DNA of 36,135 bases from contig JALGXW010000037.1 of assembly GCA_029821875.1 (NCBI GenBank), positions 1 to 36,135 of the forward strand. The letters run 5' to 3'. Positions 8,622-17,900 of this stretch are shown here, in pieces. Position numbers and translations under genes: made by a program. The stretch's first letter is position 1. Every line of letters begins with the position of its first letter. This DNA comes from Candidatus Hebobacterum abditum. GTDB lineage: Bacteria > Armatimonadota > Hebobacteria > Hebobacterales > Hebobacteraceae. The notes under the pieces are model-generated. The model did not search any database. It saw only the letters and a program-made list of their open reading frames with translations, and was not told the DNA's origin.

Positions 8622-10147
8622 GGCCCCGCCGCCGACCCGGCGGGCGATACCATGAGGATTCCGCGCAGGACAGCCTCCGCCCAACCCGCAGTTGATGTCT
8701 GGCTGAGGCCCAGAGCCAGGAGGGCGACACTTGCCAGCGAGACGCTGAGGACAAGCCAGGGGGAGCCCCAGCGCGCGGCTGGGGACGGGCCGGGTCGTGT
8801 GAGCGCCCGCCTCACCGCCACGTCCAGCACGGCCAGCGCAATCAGCAGATCGGCCGCCACGATGGCAACTGAGAACCACAGGCGACCGTCGGCCGCCAGG
8901 CTCGTGACCAGCAGCCGCTGCACATAATGTCCCGGCAGGAGCGGGACCCCGGCCAACGACAACCCGCCCAGCAGGAGCGCCATCAGGGCCAGGGGTGCCC
9001 TGCGCGCGACCCCAGAGAGGTCCACCACTTTGTCGGTGCCGAACCGCGCTCTCACGACGCCTGCTCCGCTCCAAACCGCTGCGAGCGCGAGCGGGGCAGC
9101 GATCAGGTGCACGAGGGCAGCCTGGGTCAGCGCCGGCGATGCAGCAGGAGTCGATATCCCGCCGAGGGCAATGAGAAGGTGCCCTGACTGAGCGACCGTC
9201 AGCCACGCGGCCAGCTGCCGAAGCGTCGGGGCCATCCACGCGCGAACAGCGCCCCACCACAAGCTCGCCACACCCAGCACCAGCGCGATGACGCCAAGGC
9301 CCGGCACCGGTTGCGTTAGCACTGCTCCCGGCAATATCCTCAGCAGAGCCGCGCCGCCGACGATCGGGAGGAGGAGGCAAGCAGCCGCGCCCTGGAACGG
9401 AACGGAGCCCGCGACGCTGTTCAGCCATCCATGGCCCGGAACGGACGCGATCCTGGGCGCCAGGCCAAGCAGCACGAGCAGCGCCATCACCTGCAAGCCG
9501 GCCGGACTGGCCGAAAGGAGTAGGAGGGGCAGAGCAGGAATGGCGCTGTCGCCGGCTGTTCGCCAGATCAGCAAAGCGCCTCCCAGGAAGAAAAGGCCGC
9601 CGACATAGGCCGTGGCGAGCAACTCGTTCGCCGCGCGGCGGCTGTCAATCGAGGCAAGGAGCCACAGGCAAACGAGCGTCGCCTCAAGGAAGAAGAAGAG
9701 GAGGACGATGTCAGCGCTTAGACACACGCCCAGCGCACACCCCTGAGCGCAGAGCAGCAAGGCGGCCCGGTGATGGGGCTGTGATAGGTTCGGCACGCCG
9801 GCCAGGAAGGCGTGGAGAAGCAGGCCAACGGCTGAGATCAGGGCCGCCAAGGCCCCGGTGAGGAGGTCGGCCTGGAACCGCAGATGGTAGAAGTCGCGGG
9901 TCCACCAGTAGTCGACCGTTGCCGGACGACCGGAGGACATGTCGGCCAGCAGCGACCCTGCAAGGAGCAGACCCATCAGCGATGCGAGCACTCCGAGTAG
10001 AAACGGGCCTCTGCGAAGAGATTCTGCCTCCCGCTCAGAACGCACGTGTAGGCTCAGGCGGGGGAAGAGCTCGGCGCAGATGGCTGCAAAGAAGGGCAAT
10101 AGGAGGAGCCAGTTAAGAACGACTGTGTCTGGGCGGATCAGGGCCAT
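8618..10147 (-). CDS. NuoM-like proton-translocating membrane protein with altered key residues
   Basis: A 509-residue polytopic protein (about 13-14 hydrophobic helices) of the proton_antipo_M family, which includes NuoL/M/N and Mrp antiporter subunits. The helix-5 glutamate is kept (Glu155 in FFFLEATL), and the VPGHGWL segment matches the family VPFHTWL turn. The channel lysine of helix 7 is Arg232, the helix-8 lysine position is Pro261, and the helix-12 acidic residue in the GFxGE segment reads Gln. Proton pumping as in complex I is therefore doubtful. It overlaps the NuoN-like gene by ATGA and lies 61 bases after the secreted-repeat gene. Membrane-bound hydrogenase or ion-translocating complexes use similar subunits. 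Confidence 0.78.
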   Translation of the reverse strand: MALIRPDTVVLNWLLLLPFFAAICAELFPRLSLHVRSEREAESLRRGPFLLGVLASLMGLLLAGSLLADMSSGRPATVDYWWTRDFYHLRFQADLLTGALAALISAVGLLLHAFLAGVPNLSQPHHRAALLLCAQGCALGVCLSADIVLLFFFLEATLVCLWLLASIDSRRAANELLATAYVGGLFFLGGALLIWRTAGDSAIPALPLLLLSASPAGLQVMALLVLLGLAPRIASVPGHGWLNSVAGSVPFQGAAACLLLPIVGGAALLRILPGAVLTQPVPGLGVIALVLGVASLWWGAVRAWMAPTLRQLAAWLTVAQSGHLLIALGGISTPAASPALTQAALVHLIAAPLALAAVWSGAGVVRARFGTDKVVDLSGVARRAPLALMALLLGGLSLAGVPLLPGHYVQRLLVTSLAADGRLWFSVAIVAADLLIALAVLDVAVRRALTRPGPSPAARWGSPWLVLSVSLASVALLALGLSQTSTAGWAEAVLRGILMVSPAGSAAGP

Positions 10148-10208
10148 GCCCGACGGTCCTCGCAGTTTCTGTGCTCAGGTCGCAACTCGAATGGCGCCAC
10201 CCGCGCGG

Positions 10209-11348
10209 CTAGAGGTCGTCGCGCACACCCTGCTCGGGGGCCTCAGACTCCGGCGGCATGACGAAGAACGCGCTCATCTGGTCGGCCAACACCAGGTCTC
10301 CATCACCGAGGACCTGCACCCTGACTGAGTGAACGCCTGGCTCGAGGTCGCGTGTATCCCACCGGTAGCCGTAGGGCGGGGAGTTCATGATGACTTCGGA
10401 CTGTGAGTCGATCGTGAGAACCACAAACCTCGCGGGCGGCCCGACGTAGCTGGCCACGAGGTCAACGACCCCCGCAACGGTCGAGCCCGGTTCTGGGTAC
10501 ACCATCAGCCTCGGTTCGGCCTGCGGGGCCACAGGCTCGGCGGTGCCGTACAGAGGTAGGCTCGGCGGCGGGGCCGCGTCAACTGAAGGCTCCTCGCCCT
10601 CCCACTCCGAGTAGGGCTCCGCCGACTCCCGTTCGCTGCCGCGGTCCCAGGCCGGCTCTTCGTCCCACCGTGTCCCAGCGTACTCGGTCGGCTCGGCCTC
10701 CCCCAGCCATGAATAGGGAGGGGCGTACGCCGGAAGTATGATGGAGTCGTAGAGCTGGCCCTCCCAGTAGGCGTAGCTCACGCAGACCGCCAATCCGGCC
10801 AAGTAGTCGGCCGCCGAAAGCCGCTGGCCGTCCACCCAGACCGAAGTGGGGATGACCTGGACCCGGTCAACGAACCGCACGACGGCGGGGCACACTGCTA
10901 GGAACTGCTCGGTCGGTATCTCCCTGCCACTCGCCTCATCGCCGGGCGGTCCCACGACATCCTCGGGGTCCAAGGGAGGTGGACTCACCTCATCGGGAGC
11001 GATCGGCACCGTCTCGGGAAGAGCGCCCGTGAAGCGCCAGAGATGCGCGGTCCTGGCCAGCAAAGTGAAGACCTCTGCCGCCGACAAAGTCGTCAACTCG
11101 CCAGAGGAGCTCTGCGCTTGCGCATAGTCAGGTGCTGTGCCCGTCTCCGCGAGGTACTCGGCGACGAAGTCGGCCAGGTCGACAACTGCCTCCCCCCCCA
11201 CAGCCCGAGCACCCGCCCTGGCTACGCTCCCCCAGGACTCAGGGAGTGCTTGAGTCTCTTCGGCAGCGCCCGCCTCAAGCTGCGCCACGCAGACAGATGG
11301 CAAGAGGCACAGGAGCACAGCTACGCCCAGCACTGTGGCACGGATCAT
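10209..11348 (-). CDS. secreted protein with pseudomurein-binding-like repeats and an Ig-like domain
   Basis: A 379-residue exported protein, signal peptide about 1-22 (ends VCVAQ). Two segments, about 58-102 (DFVAEYLAETG onward) and about 155-195 (PTSVWVDGQRLSAADYL), resemble pseudomurein-binding repeats, a cell-surface attachment module first described in methanogens but also reported in bacteria. A Pro/Glu/Trp-rich linker (about 205-270) precedes a C-terminal beta-sandwich (about 285-365) like bacterial Ig domains (RFVVLTID, GVHSVRVQVLGDG). It starts 6 bases after alr and is followed after 61 bases by the NuoM-like gene. A role in cell-wall association fits the alr neighbour, but this is inference. 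Confidence 0.6.
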   Translation of the reverse strand: MIRATVLGVAVLLCLLPSVCVAQLEAGAAEETQALPESWGSVARAGARAVGGEAVVDLADFVAEYLAETGTAPDYAQAQSSSGELTTLSAAEVFTLLARTAHLWRFTGALPETVPIAPDEVSPPPLDPEDVVGPPGDEASGREIPTEQFLAVCPAVVRFVDRVQVIPTSVWVDGQRLSAADYLAGLAVCVSYAYWEGQLYDSIILPAYAPPYSWLGEAEPTEYAGTRWDEEPAWDRGSERESAEPYSEWEGEEPSVDAAPPPSLPLYGTAEPVAPQAEPRLMVYPEPGSTVAGVVDLVASYVGPPARFVVLTIDSQSEVIMNSPPYGYRWDTRDLEPGVHSVRVQVLGDGDLVLADQMSAFFVMPPESEAPEQGVRDDL

Positions 11349-11354
11349 CTCGGC

Positions 11355-12563
11355 TCACCCTCTGGGACCCAGGCCTGGATCAGGCGGCTGTTCCCCGTCT
11401 ACGTACACGCGTGTGACGCGCCGGCCGATCACCGTCGGCACCTCATGGACAACCGTCCCGGCCCACTCAGCCAGCCTGTTCGCTGTAACGGCGGAGTTTC
11501 CCTGTCGGCCGAGCAGAACGACTTCATCGCCAACCTGTGCGCCCTCGGCCTCGGTCGCGTCGATCATCATGTGATCCATGCATACCACGCCGATGGCCGG
11601 ACAGGGCTGGCCGCGCAGGAGCGCGTGAGCATGATTCGACGCACTGCGCGGGTAGCCGTCGGCGTAGCCGAGTGGAAGCACGCCGACAAGGGAATCACGC
11701 TCAGTCACGTAGGTGCATCCATAGGAGACAGGAGAACCCGCCGGCAGCCGATGGAGGTAGGAGAGGCGAGTCTTCCAGCTCATCGCAGGCCTCAGGTCCA
11801 GCGGCGCCAGGTCGGGCGCGTCCGGCTGGATCCCGTACACTAGAAGCCCGGCCCGCACCCCATCGAGAATCATCTCTGGGAACCGGAGCGCGGCCGCGCT
11901 GTTGGCCAGGTGGCGGACGCCGCACTGTGCCCCTGTCGCCGCGACATCGCTCACGGCCTTCATGAATCGCTCATGCTGAAGCCTCGTGTAGGCGGGGTCA
12001 TCGGACTCCGCCGCCGCCAAGTGGGAGAAGATGCCCTCGAGCTGAACGCCGGGCTGGCTGGTCAGGAACTGCGCGAACTCGGCCGCGCTCTCCGGGCGCA
12101 CCCCGAGCCTGCTCATCCCCGTATCCACTTTGAGGTGGACTCGTGCCGGCTTCTTCAGCCTCTCCGCTGCAGCGGAAAGCGCCTCCACCATCACTCGATC
12201 GGTCGCCGTCAGGATGATGTCCAGCCTGACCATCCATGCGGCCGCCCGGGGCTCTCCGGGCGCGAGCACCAACAAGGGAGCACGTATGCCCGCGTCCATC
12301 CGGAGCTCGGCCGCCTCGTTGAGGCAGGACACCGCCAGCCCGTCGGCGCCGGCCTCCAGGGCTGCGGTGGCAGCCTGCACGGCACCGTGGCCGTAGGCGT
12401 TGGCTTTCATGACCGCCCACAGGCGGCGCTGAGGGCCGAGGAACTGCTTGACGGCGCGGACGTTGTGGCGGAGCGCCGCGAGGTCGATCTCCGCCCAGGA
12501 GTGCGACGAGGGCCGGCGAAGTGCTGGCTCTTCTGTGGCTTGAGCTTGGCTGTGATCGGTCAT
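11355..12563 (-). CDS. alr: alanine racemase
   Basis: A 402-residue PLP enzyme that converts L-alanine to D-alanine for peptidoglycan. The PLP lysine is Lys53 in VMKANAYGHG and the second catalytic base is Tyr281 in SYGCTY. The CMDHMMID segment and VGDEVVLLG strand of the C-terminal beta domain are also present, so both domains are complete. An N-terminal extension of about 20 polar residues precedes the usual WAEIDLAALRHN start. The gene begins with an ATGA overlap on the kinase gene (12560-12563), so D-Ala supply is translationally coupled to a PhoR-like sensor. Confidence 0.95.
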   Translation of the reverse strand: MTDHSQAQATEEPALRRPSSHSWAEIDLAALRHNVRAVKQFLGPQRRLWAVMKANAYGHGAVQAATAALEAGADGLAVSCLNEAAELRMDAGIRAPLLVLAPGEPRAAAWMVRLDIILTATDRVMVEALSAAAERLKKPARVHLKVDTGMSRLGVRPESAAEFAQFLTSQPGVQLEGIFSHLAAAESDDPAYTRLQHERFMKAVSDVAATGAQCGVRHLANSAAALRFPEMILDGVRAGLLVYGIQPDAPDLAPLDLRPAMSWKTRLSYLHRLPAGSPVSYGCTYVTERDSLVGVLPLGYADGYPRSASNHAHALLRGQPCPAIGVVCMDHMMIDATEAEGAQVGDEVVLLGRQGNSAVTANRLAEWAGTVVHEVPTVIGRRVTRVYVDGEQPPDPGLGPRG

Positions 12564-14323
12564 GCGATTGGCACTGTGAAGCTGAAGGTGGATCCCTCTC
12601 CGGTTTCGCTTTCCGCAGATACACTACCTCCGTGCGCTTCCACAATCGAGCGCACGATTGACAAGCCCAGTCCCGTGCCGCCGTCCTGCCGTGCGCGGGA
12701 GGAATCAGCTCTATGGAATCTCTCCCAGATGCGGGGGAGCTGGTCGGCTGGGATGCCGGGCCCCGAGTCCCTCACAGCAACTCGCACGAGCCCATCCTCG
12801 CGACGAGCGGACACGGCGATCTCTCCTTCGGGCCGATTGAAGCGCAGGGCGTTCGAGAGCAGGTTGACCATGACCTGGTAGATCCGGTCCGCGTCTACCC
12901 GCACCGGCGGGAGGTCGCGGGCGAGGTCCAGCTCCACGCGGAGGTCTCTATCGGCGGCCTGCCTGCCGAATGACTCCACGGCCGCCTGGACCAGCTCCGG
13001 CAACTCGACATCCTCGAGCTGCAACTTGGCCGCGCCGGACTCGATCCGCGACAGATTCAGCAACTCGTTCACCAATCGGGTAAGCCGTTCCACTTCTCGC
13101 ACGATGAGAGTTGCGCTTCGCGTGCGCTCTTCGGGAGTCGTCGCCGTGCCATCCGCAATGGCGGACGCGAACCCACCGATCGCGGTCAGCGGCGTTCTGA
13201 TCTCGTGGGAGGCATCGCTGATGAACTGCCGGCGCATGTGGTCGAGCCTCCGCTCGCCCGTCACATCCCGCAGGACGGCGACGGCTCCCCAGCCTCCTTC
13301 TTCTCCCGATCGCACCGGCGCAACCTGCAGAAGGAGTTGTCGGTGAGTCTGCTCCAGCTCGAACTCGGCGCTGCGCAGCTGGTTGGTGCTCAGGCACTCG
13401 GAGAACAGACGCATGATGTTCTCAGGCAGCGGCAGGTCGTGCACGGGAGAGCCTATCGCCTGCTGCTGAGCCACCCCGAGCAACTCCGCGGCCTGCGGGT
13501 TGACCAAGGCGATTTGCCCCTCCGTGTCCACCGCGATGATGCCCTCCGCAACGGAGGCGAGGATGCCGCGCAAGCGCGCTTGCTCCCGCTCCAGCTCTCC
13601 CAAGGTTGTCTGGAGGCTGTCCGCCAGAGAGTTGAACGAGTGTGCGAGGTCCCGGACCTCGGTCGGCTCGTCTATGCTCAGCCGACGGCTGAAGTCGCCG
13701 GCCGCCATCTCCCCCACGAGACCGCGGATGCCCCGCAGTGGGTTGGCGATTCGCCTCGACAGAGCGAACGCCGTCACGAGCGAAACGCCGACCGCGATCA
13801 GCACGGCCAGGAGTACGAGGCGGCGCAACTGGTAGACGATCTCATCCACCACTCCGACCAGGCTCGCGCGAACGTACAGCGACCAGATACTGCCCTCGTC
13901 GTCTTCGAAGTTCCATTGTGCGTTCAGCATGCGCTCGCCGCACAGCACCTCGCCTCCCGGCACCACCGCGGCACCTCCCGGCTCCAACTCCACGGCCCCG
14001 GGTCCCGGCGTCTGCTCGCCGCCACCCGGCCCCTCGCCGAAGGTTCTCCCGGCGGGATCGCTTCGCCCGACCAAGCAGATCTGAGTGCCGCTGCTCGCCT
14101 CGATAAGCCTGAGGACTCGCACCAGCTCCTCCTCGTCGACTGGGTCGGAGACGAAGGGCTTCAGGCGCTCCGCCATCCCCTCTGCAAGGTGACCCATGTG
14201 GACTTCGGCCCGCTCCATATAGAAGTTCTCGATGGTGGCCGTGAGGAGAAGGCTCACCGTTGCCAGAGCGACCAGCAGGGTGAGCAGGGTGGCGAAGAAG
14301 ACCTTCCAGAAGAGGCTGCGCAT
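12560..14323 (-). CDS. PhoR-type sensor histidine kinase
   Basis: A 587-residue membrane sensor kinase. TM1 is about 9-29, a periplasmic sensing region of about 135 residues is Gly/Pro-rich in the middle, and TM2 is about 168-188. HAMP follows (about 189-240), then a PAS domain (about 248-357), HisKA with the phospho-acceptor His373 (SHEIRTPLTA), and a HATPase_c domain with N box (NLLSNALRF), G1 (DSGPGIP) and G2 (GGTGLGLSI). The start at 14323 lies 5 bases after the response-regulator stop; the longer frame to 14404 would overlap that gene. It phosphorylates the regulator encoded just upstream. The stimulus is unknown; coupling to alr suggests envelope stress. Confidence 0.93.
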   Translation of the reverse strand: MRSLFWKVFFATLLTLLVALATVSLLLTATIENFYMERAEVHMGHLAEGMAERLKPFVSDPVDEEELVRVLRLIEASSGTQICLVGRSDPAGRTFGEGPGGGEQTPGPGAVELEPGGAAVVPGGEVLCGERMLNAQWNFEDDEGSIWSLYVRASLVGVVDEIVYQLRRLVLLAVLIAVGVSLVTAFALSRRIANPLRGIRGLVGEMAAGDFSRRLSIDEPTEVRDLAHSFNSLADSLQTTLGELEREQARLRGILASVAEGIIAVDTEGQIALVNPQAAELLGVAQQQAIGSPVHDLPLPENIMRLFSECLSTNQLRSAEFELEQTHRQLLLQVAPVRSGEEGGWGAVAVLRDVTGERRLDHMRRQFISDASHEIRTPLTAIGGFASAIADGTATTPEERTRSATLIVREVERLTRLVNELLNLSRIESGAAKLQLEDVELPELVQAAVESFGRQAADRDLRVELDLARDLPPVRVDADRIYQVMVNLLSNALRFNRPEGEIAVSARREDGLVRVAVRDSGPGIPADQLPRIWERFHRADSSRARQDGGTGLGLSIVRSIVEAHGGSVSAESETGEGSTFSFTVPIA

Positions 14324-14328
14324 GGGCC

Positions 14329-15080
<752 letters not shown>

Positions 15081-15084
<4 letters not shown>

Positions 15085-15362
15085 CTCTGACCTCCAGCCG
15101 TGTCCCCTGGGGTGGGAAGCTCCTCTTCGAGGGCCCTGCGCACGCGACTTCTGACGAGGACGCGTCCCATCATCTTCAGCTTGCCGTTCACCACCAAGGC
15201 AGGGGGATTGACGACGCCATATTCGAGCAGTTCGTCCACCTCGTGGACCTGGTCGACGGTCGCCTCAGGGATCTTCATCTCTGCAATCAGATCGTCGACG
15301 ATCTTCCGCAGCTCGTTGCAGAAGAAGCATCCCTTGCCGATGATACGAATCTCCAAGCTCAT
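15081..15362 (-). CDS. small thioredoxin-fold CxxC protein (MTH895-like)
   Basis: A 93-residue glutaredoxin-sized protein of the redox-active disulfide protein 2 type, with the CFFC motif (Cys12, Cys15 in GKGCFFCNEL) and the cis-proline segment NPPALVVNGK. Such proteins catalyse dithiol-disulfide exchange in the cytoplasm; electron donors here are unknown. The ATG at 15362 has GAGG 4 bases before and lies just downstream of a strong promoter; the longer frame to 15410 would start inside that promoter. It is the first gene of the redox-regulator-kinase-alr group, so it may sense or relay redox state to the two-component system (inference). Confidence 0.85.
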
Positions 15363-15381
15363 ACTGCCTCGATCCGGCCTG

Positions 15382-15410
15382 ATTATATCACCGCGGACAG
15401 GGCGAGACAA
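15382..15410 (-). promoter_or_regulatory. sigma-70-type promoter of the redox-PhoPR-alr group
   Basis: On the minus strand TTGTCT (15405-15410) and a perfect TATAAT (15382-15387) are 17 bases apart. The predicted start of transcription is near 15375, leaving a short leader before the ATG at 15362. It probably drives the redox protein, response regulator, kinase, alr and perhaps genes down to the NuoN-like protein, since no gap in that run exceeds 61 bases. Confidence 0.75.
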
Positions 15411-15516
15411 CGATGGTCGTATGAACTAACTATGAACTTCTCTCGAGACCGACGTCGCTGGCAGACGCGACAGGGGGGCTCGCCGCTGTGGCAGGTCTGC
15501 ACCAGATGGACACGGG

Positions 15517-16254
15517 CTATGGCCGGCGCGCGACGGCCACGTGCGAGACGCCGAGCGGCAGGGGAAGGTGCCTCAGCCAGGATCGCTCCAACCGAAGCAG
15601 CGCGGTCAGGAGCCAGTTGACGGGCTTCGGCGGGATGATGAACGCCGTCTCGGGCGCGCCTCGCCGACGCGGCAGGATGCGTTGCAGCAGTCGCAGAGTT
15701 GCGATCGGCAGCAGGAGTAGTGTGATGATCGGCGTGAGCTTCTCCACATGAAGACCGGCCTCTGCGAGAACGTGGCGCAGCCGCTTTGCGCGGTACCGCC
15801 GAAGGTGGTCGAGGGCCTCGTCGTGCTCGCTCCACAGCTCCGGGAGGGCCGGGACTGTTAGGACGAGCACACCGCCGGGCCGGAGCACTCGGGCAAGCTC
15901 CCTGGCCGCAGCCCGGTCGTCGCGTATATGTTCGAGGAGGTCGAGGGCCAGCACCACGTCTGCAGTTTCGCTCCCAAGCGGAAGCGCCTCTGCCGTGGCC
16001 AGCGCCAGACGCCGCAGTCCCCGGCGCTGACAGTAGTGGAGCGCCCGCGCTGACCGGTCTATCCCCACGCCTGCCCCGAGGTCCTCGAGCGCTTTCAGCG
16101 TGGCCCCGGTGCCGCAGCCCACGTCAACGATGGAGAGGCCCGGACGCGGTATGGCGTAGTGGAGGAGCAGCTCGCGCACGAGCTCCCGTCTGGCGACGAA
16201 CCACCAGTACGTATCCTCCAACTCGAACATCTTCGCCAGTTCGGCCGCCCTCAA
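15517..16254 (-). CDS. class I SAM-dependent methyltransferase, substrate unknown
   Basis: A 245-residue methyltransferase with motif I VDVGCGTGA (43-51), an acidic end of strand 2 (GIDRS), and the LALDLLEHIRDD and VLRPGGVLVLTVPA segments of post-I and motif III (Methyltransf_11 type). After residue 170 a hydrophobic stretch (ITLLLLPIATLRLL) and several basic residues suggest membrane association, as in enzymes acting on lipids or cell-surface glycans. The start is TTG at 16254, supported by GAGGTG 5 bases upstream, and lies 16 bases after the queA stop. Its substrate cannot be told from sequence. Confidence 0.82.
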   Translation of the reverse strand: MRAAELAKMFELEDTYWWFVARRELVRELLLHYAIPRPGLSIVDVGCGTGATLKALEDLGAGVGIDRSARALHYCQRRGLRRLALATAEALPLGSETADVVLALDLLEHIRDDRAAARELARVLRPGGVLVLTVPALPELWSEHDEALDHLRRYRAKRLRHVLAEAGLHVEKLTPIITLLLLPIATLRLLQRILPRRRGAPETAFIIPPKPVNWLLTALLRLERSWLRHLPLPLGVSHVAVARRP

Positions 16255-16270
16255 TCTGTCACCTCAGGTC

Positions 16271-17296
16271 TCACAGAATCAGCATGGCGTCCCCGAAACT
16301 GAGGAACCGATACTTCCGGCCGACGGCCTGGGCGTAGGCACGCATCACAAGCTCACGGCCGGCAAACGCGCAGACCAATGCGAGCAGCGTCGAGCGCGGC
16401 ATGTGGAAGTTGGTGAGAAGGGCCCCGACCGCGCGGAAGTCGTATCCCGGCACGATGAAGAGCTCCGTGGTACCCTCGCCGGCCCGGACTCGACCATCCT
16501 CTGTCGTCGCTGCCTCCAGCGCCCTCGCGGTGCTCGTGCCAACGCCCACGACACGCCGCCCCTGGGCCAGAGCCGCCGAGACGGACTTGGCGGCTTGCTC
16601 GGGGATCGAGTAGCGCTCGGCGTGCATGTGGTGGTCTCCCACTCGTGCTGTGTGGATTGGCCTGAAGGTGCCCAGCCCGATGTGCAGCGTAACGCAAACG
16701 ACCGCCCGGACGCGGCCCCGCACGGCCCCCAGCGTATCGTCGGAGAAGTGCAACCCGGCCGTTGGGGCCGCGCTCGCTCCGGGGCTCCGTGCGTAGACCG
16801 TCTGGTAGTCGCTCTCATCCTTCAACTCTCGCTGCACGTAGGGAGGTGTTGGCACCTCCCCCATCGTGGACAGCGCAGCCTTCAGATCCCCGGCGTTCGA
16901 GAACCGCAGCAGCCTGCCCCCCTCGGCGGTACGGCCGACGACTTCCGCTCGCAGATCGCCCTCGCCAAAGCTCAACCCCCGGCCCACCGGAATCCTCCGG
17001 CCCGGGGTGACCAGTGCTTCCCACAGACCATCCCGCCGCTCGGACAGGAGCAGCACTTCTGCCTTGCCGCCGCCGGGTTCCCGGCAACCCCTCAGCCGCG
17101 CGCGGACGACCTTCGTGTCGTTGAGAGCAACGACGTCGGTGGGCGCGAGGTACTCCGCGAAGTCCTGGAAGACGCGATGCTCGACCTCGCCGGAACCTCG
17201 ATGTATCACGAGCATCCTCGACGAGTCCCGCGGCCGAGCCGGCTCCTGAGCGATCAACTCCGAGGGGAGCTCGTAGTCCAGATCCTCAACGAGCAT
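16271..17296 (-). CDS. queA: S-adenosylmethionine:tRNA ribosyltransferase-isomerase
   Basis: A 341-residue QueA, which transfers and isomerises the ribosyl group of SAM onto preQ1 at tRNA position 34, giving epoxyqueuosine. Family signatures are clear: YELPSELIAQEPARPRDSSR near the N-terminus, ALNDTKVVRARL, APTAGLHF, the LHIGLGTFRP strand, TNFHMPRSTL and the C-terminal YRFLSFGDAMLI. Length is normal. The ATG at 17296 has no clear ribosome site. No tgt, queC or queG gene is in the window. The methyltransferase follows 16 bases later; 240 bases without a recognised gene precede it. Confidence 0.96.
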   Translation of the reverse strand: MLVEDLDYELPSELIAQEPARPRDSSRMLVIHRGSGEVEHRVFQDFAEYLAPTDVVALNDTKVVRARLRGCREPGGGKAEVLLLSERRDGLWEALVTPGRRIPVGRGLSFGEGDLRAEVVGRTAEGGRLLRFSNAGDLKAALSTMGEVPTPPYVQRELKDESDYQTVYARSPGASAAPTAGLHFSDDTLGAVRGRVRAVVCVTLHIGLGTFRPIHTARVGDHHMHAERYSIPEQAAKSVSAALAQGRRVVGVGTSTARALEAATTEDGRVRAGEGTTELFIVPGYDFRAVGALLTNFHMPRSTLLALVCAFAGRELVMRAYAQAVGRKYRFLSFGDAMLIL

Positions 17297-17536
17297 TCAA
17301 TCTGGTCACAGGCGGCCGCTGGTCCGGGATCTCTTCGAGCGCGCCCCGGGGCGTGGGGCCGCTGACCTTCCCCCTGTGCCGGCCCCAGAGGCCTGGCGGC
17401 AGGGGAGAACGAGGAAGCGCTGGATCCCGATGGCCGACATTGATGGGTGCTCCAGTGGGGAGTTCTGCGCGGCGGCTCCGGCGTCCTCTCCCGACCCAGG
17501 CGCGGCCGAGCCGGGTAGGCGTACCGGAAGGCCCTG

Positions 17537-17875
17537 CTACTCCACTTCACCCTCTTCGAAGAGCGTGAGGGAGCGCTGGACGTAGTCCTCTTCGACTATG
17601 CTGAAGTGCTGTTCGAAGGCAAGCAGCCATAGCAGGACGATGGCTTTCTCCGGCCCATAGTCGAGGACGCGGGAGAAGAAGTCGGCAACGATTTCCTCGT
17701 AGCTCCGCGCTTTCTCCTCGCCGTCGATCGCGTATGGGGGACCCTCGCCCGACTGCTCGTGCATCTCCACCTGGAGCCGATCGAGGAAATCCCGGACCGT
17801 GGCCGGGGTCGCCCGCTCGAGATGCTCCCCGAATTCCTGTTTCACGAGATCCCGCAGTTCGGCCACCGTCAGCAT
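17537..17875 (-). CDS. small acidic protein of unknown function
   Basis: A 112-residue acidic, mostly helical protein, not recognised. It begins with MLTVAELRDLVKQEF, a helix that resembles the start of a DNA- or subunit-docking domain, has a central hydrophobic segment (AIVLLWLLAFEQHF, about 78-91) and ends in a Glu-rich tail. It starts 25 bases after the hpf stop with GGGAG about 10 bases before the ATG, so it probably belongs to the hpf-ispDF transcript. A second frame covering almost the same bases (17547-17885) is basic and Gly/Arg-rich, like a shadow. No function is proposed. Confidence 0.65.
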   Translation of the reverse strand: MLTVAELRDLVKQEFGEHLERATPATVRDFLDRLQVEMHEQSGEGPPYAIDGEEKARSYEEIVADFFSRVLDYGPEKAIVLLWLLAFEQHFSIVEEDYVQRSLTLFEEGEVE

Positions 17876-17900
17876 GCTCTGCCAACTCCCCGGCGCGGAG

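Noticed and set aside
8622-9428. N-terminal extension of the NuoN-like frame
   Set aside because: It is out of register with membrane helices, Arg/Pro/Gly-rich and overlaps the NuoM-like gene in another frame; the ATGA overlap at 8618-8621 gives a natural start.
17254-17550. 98-residue minus-strand frame overlapping the start of queA
   Set aside because: It overlaps the queA N-terminus and the small acidic gene, is Arg/Pro/Ser-rich and has no domain; the 240-base gap is left empty.
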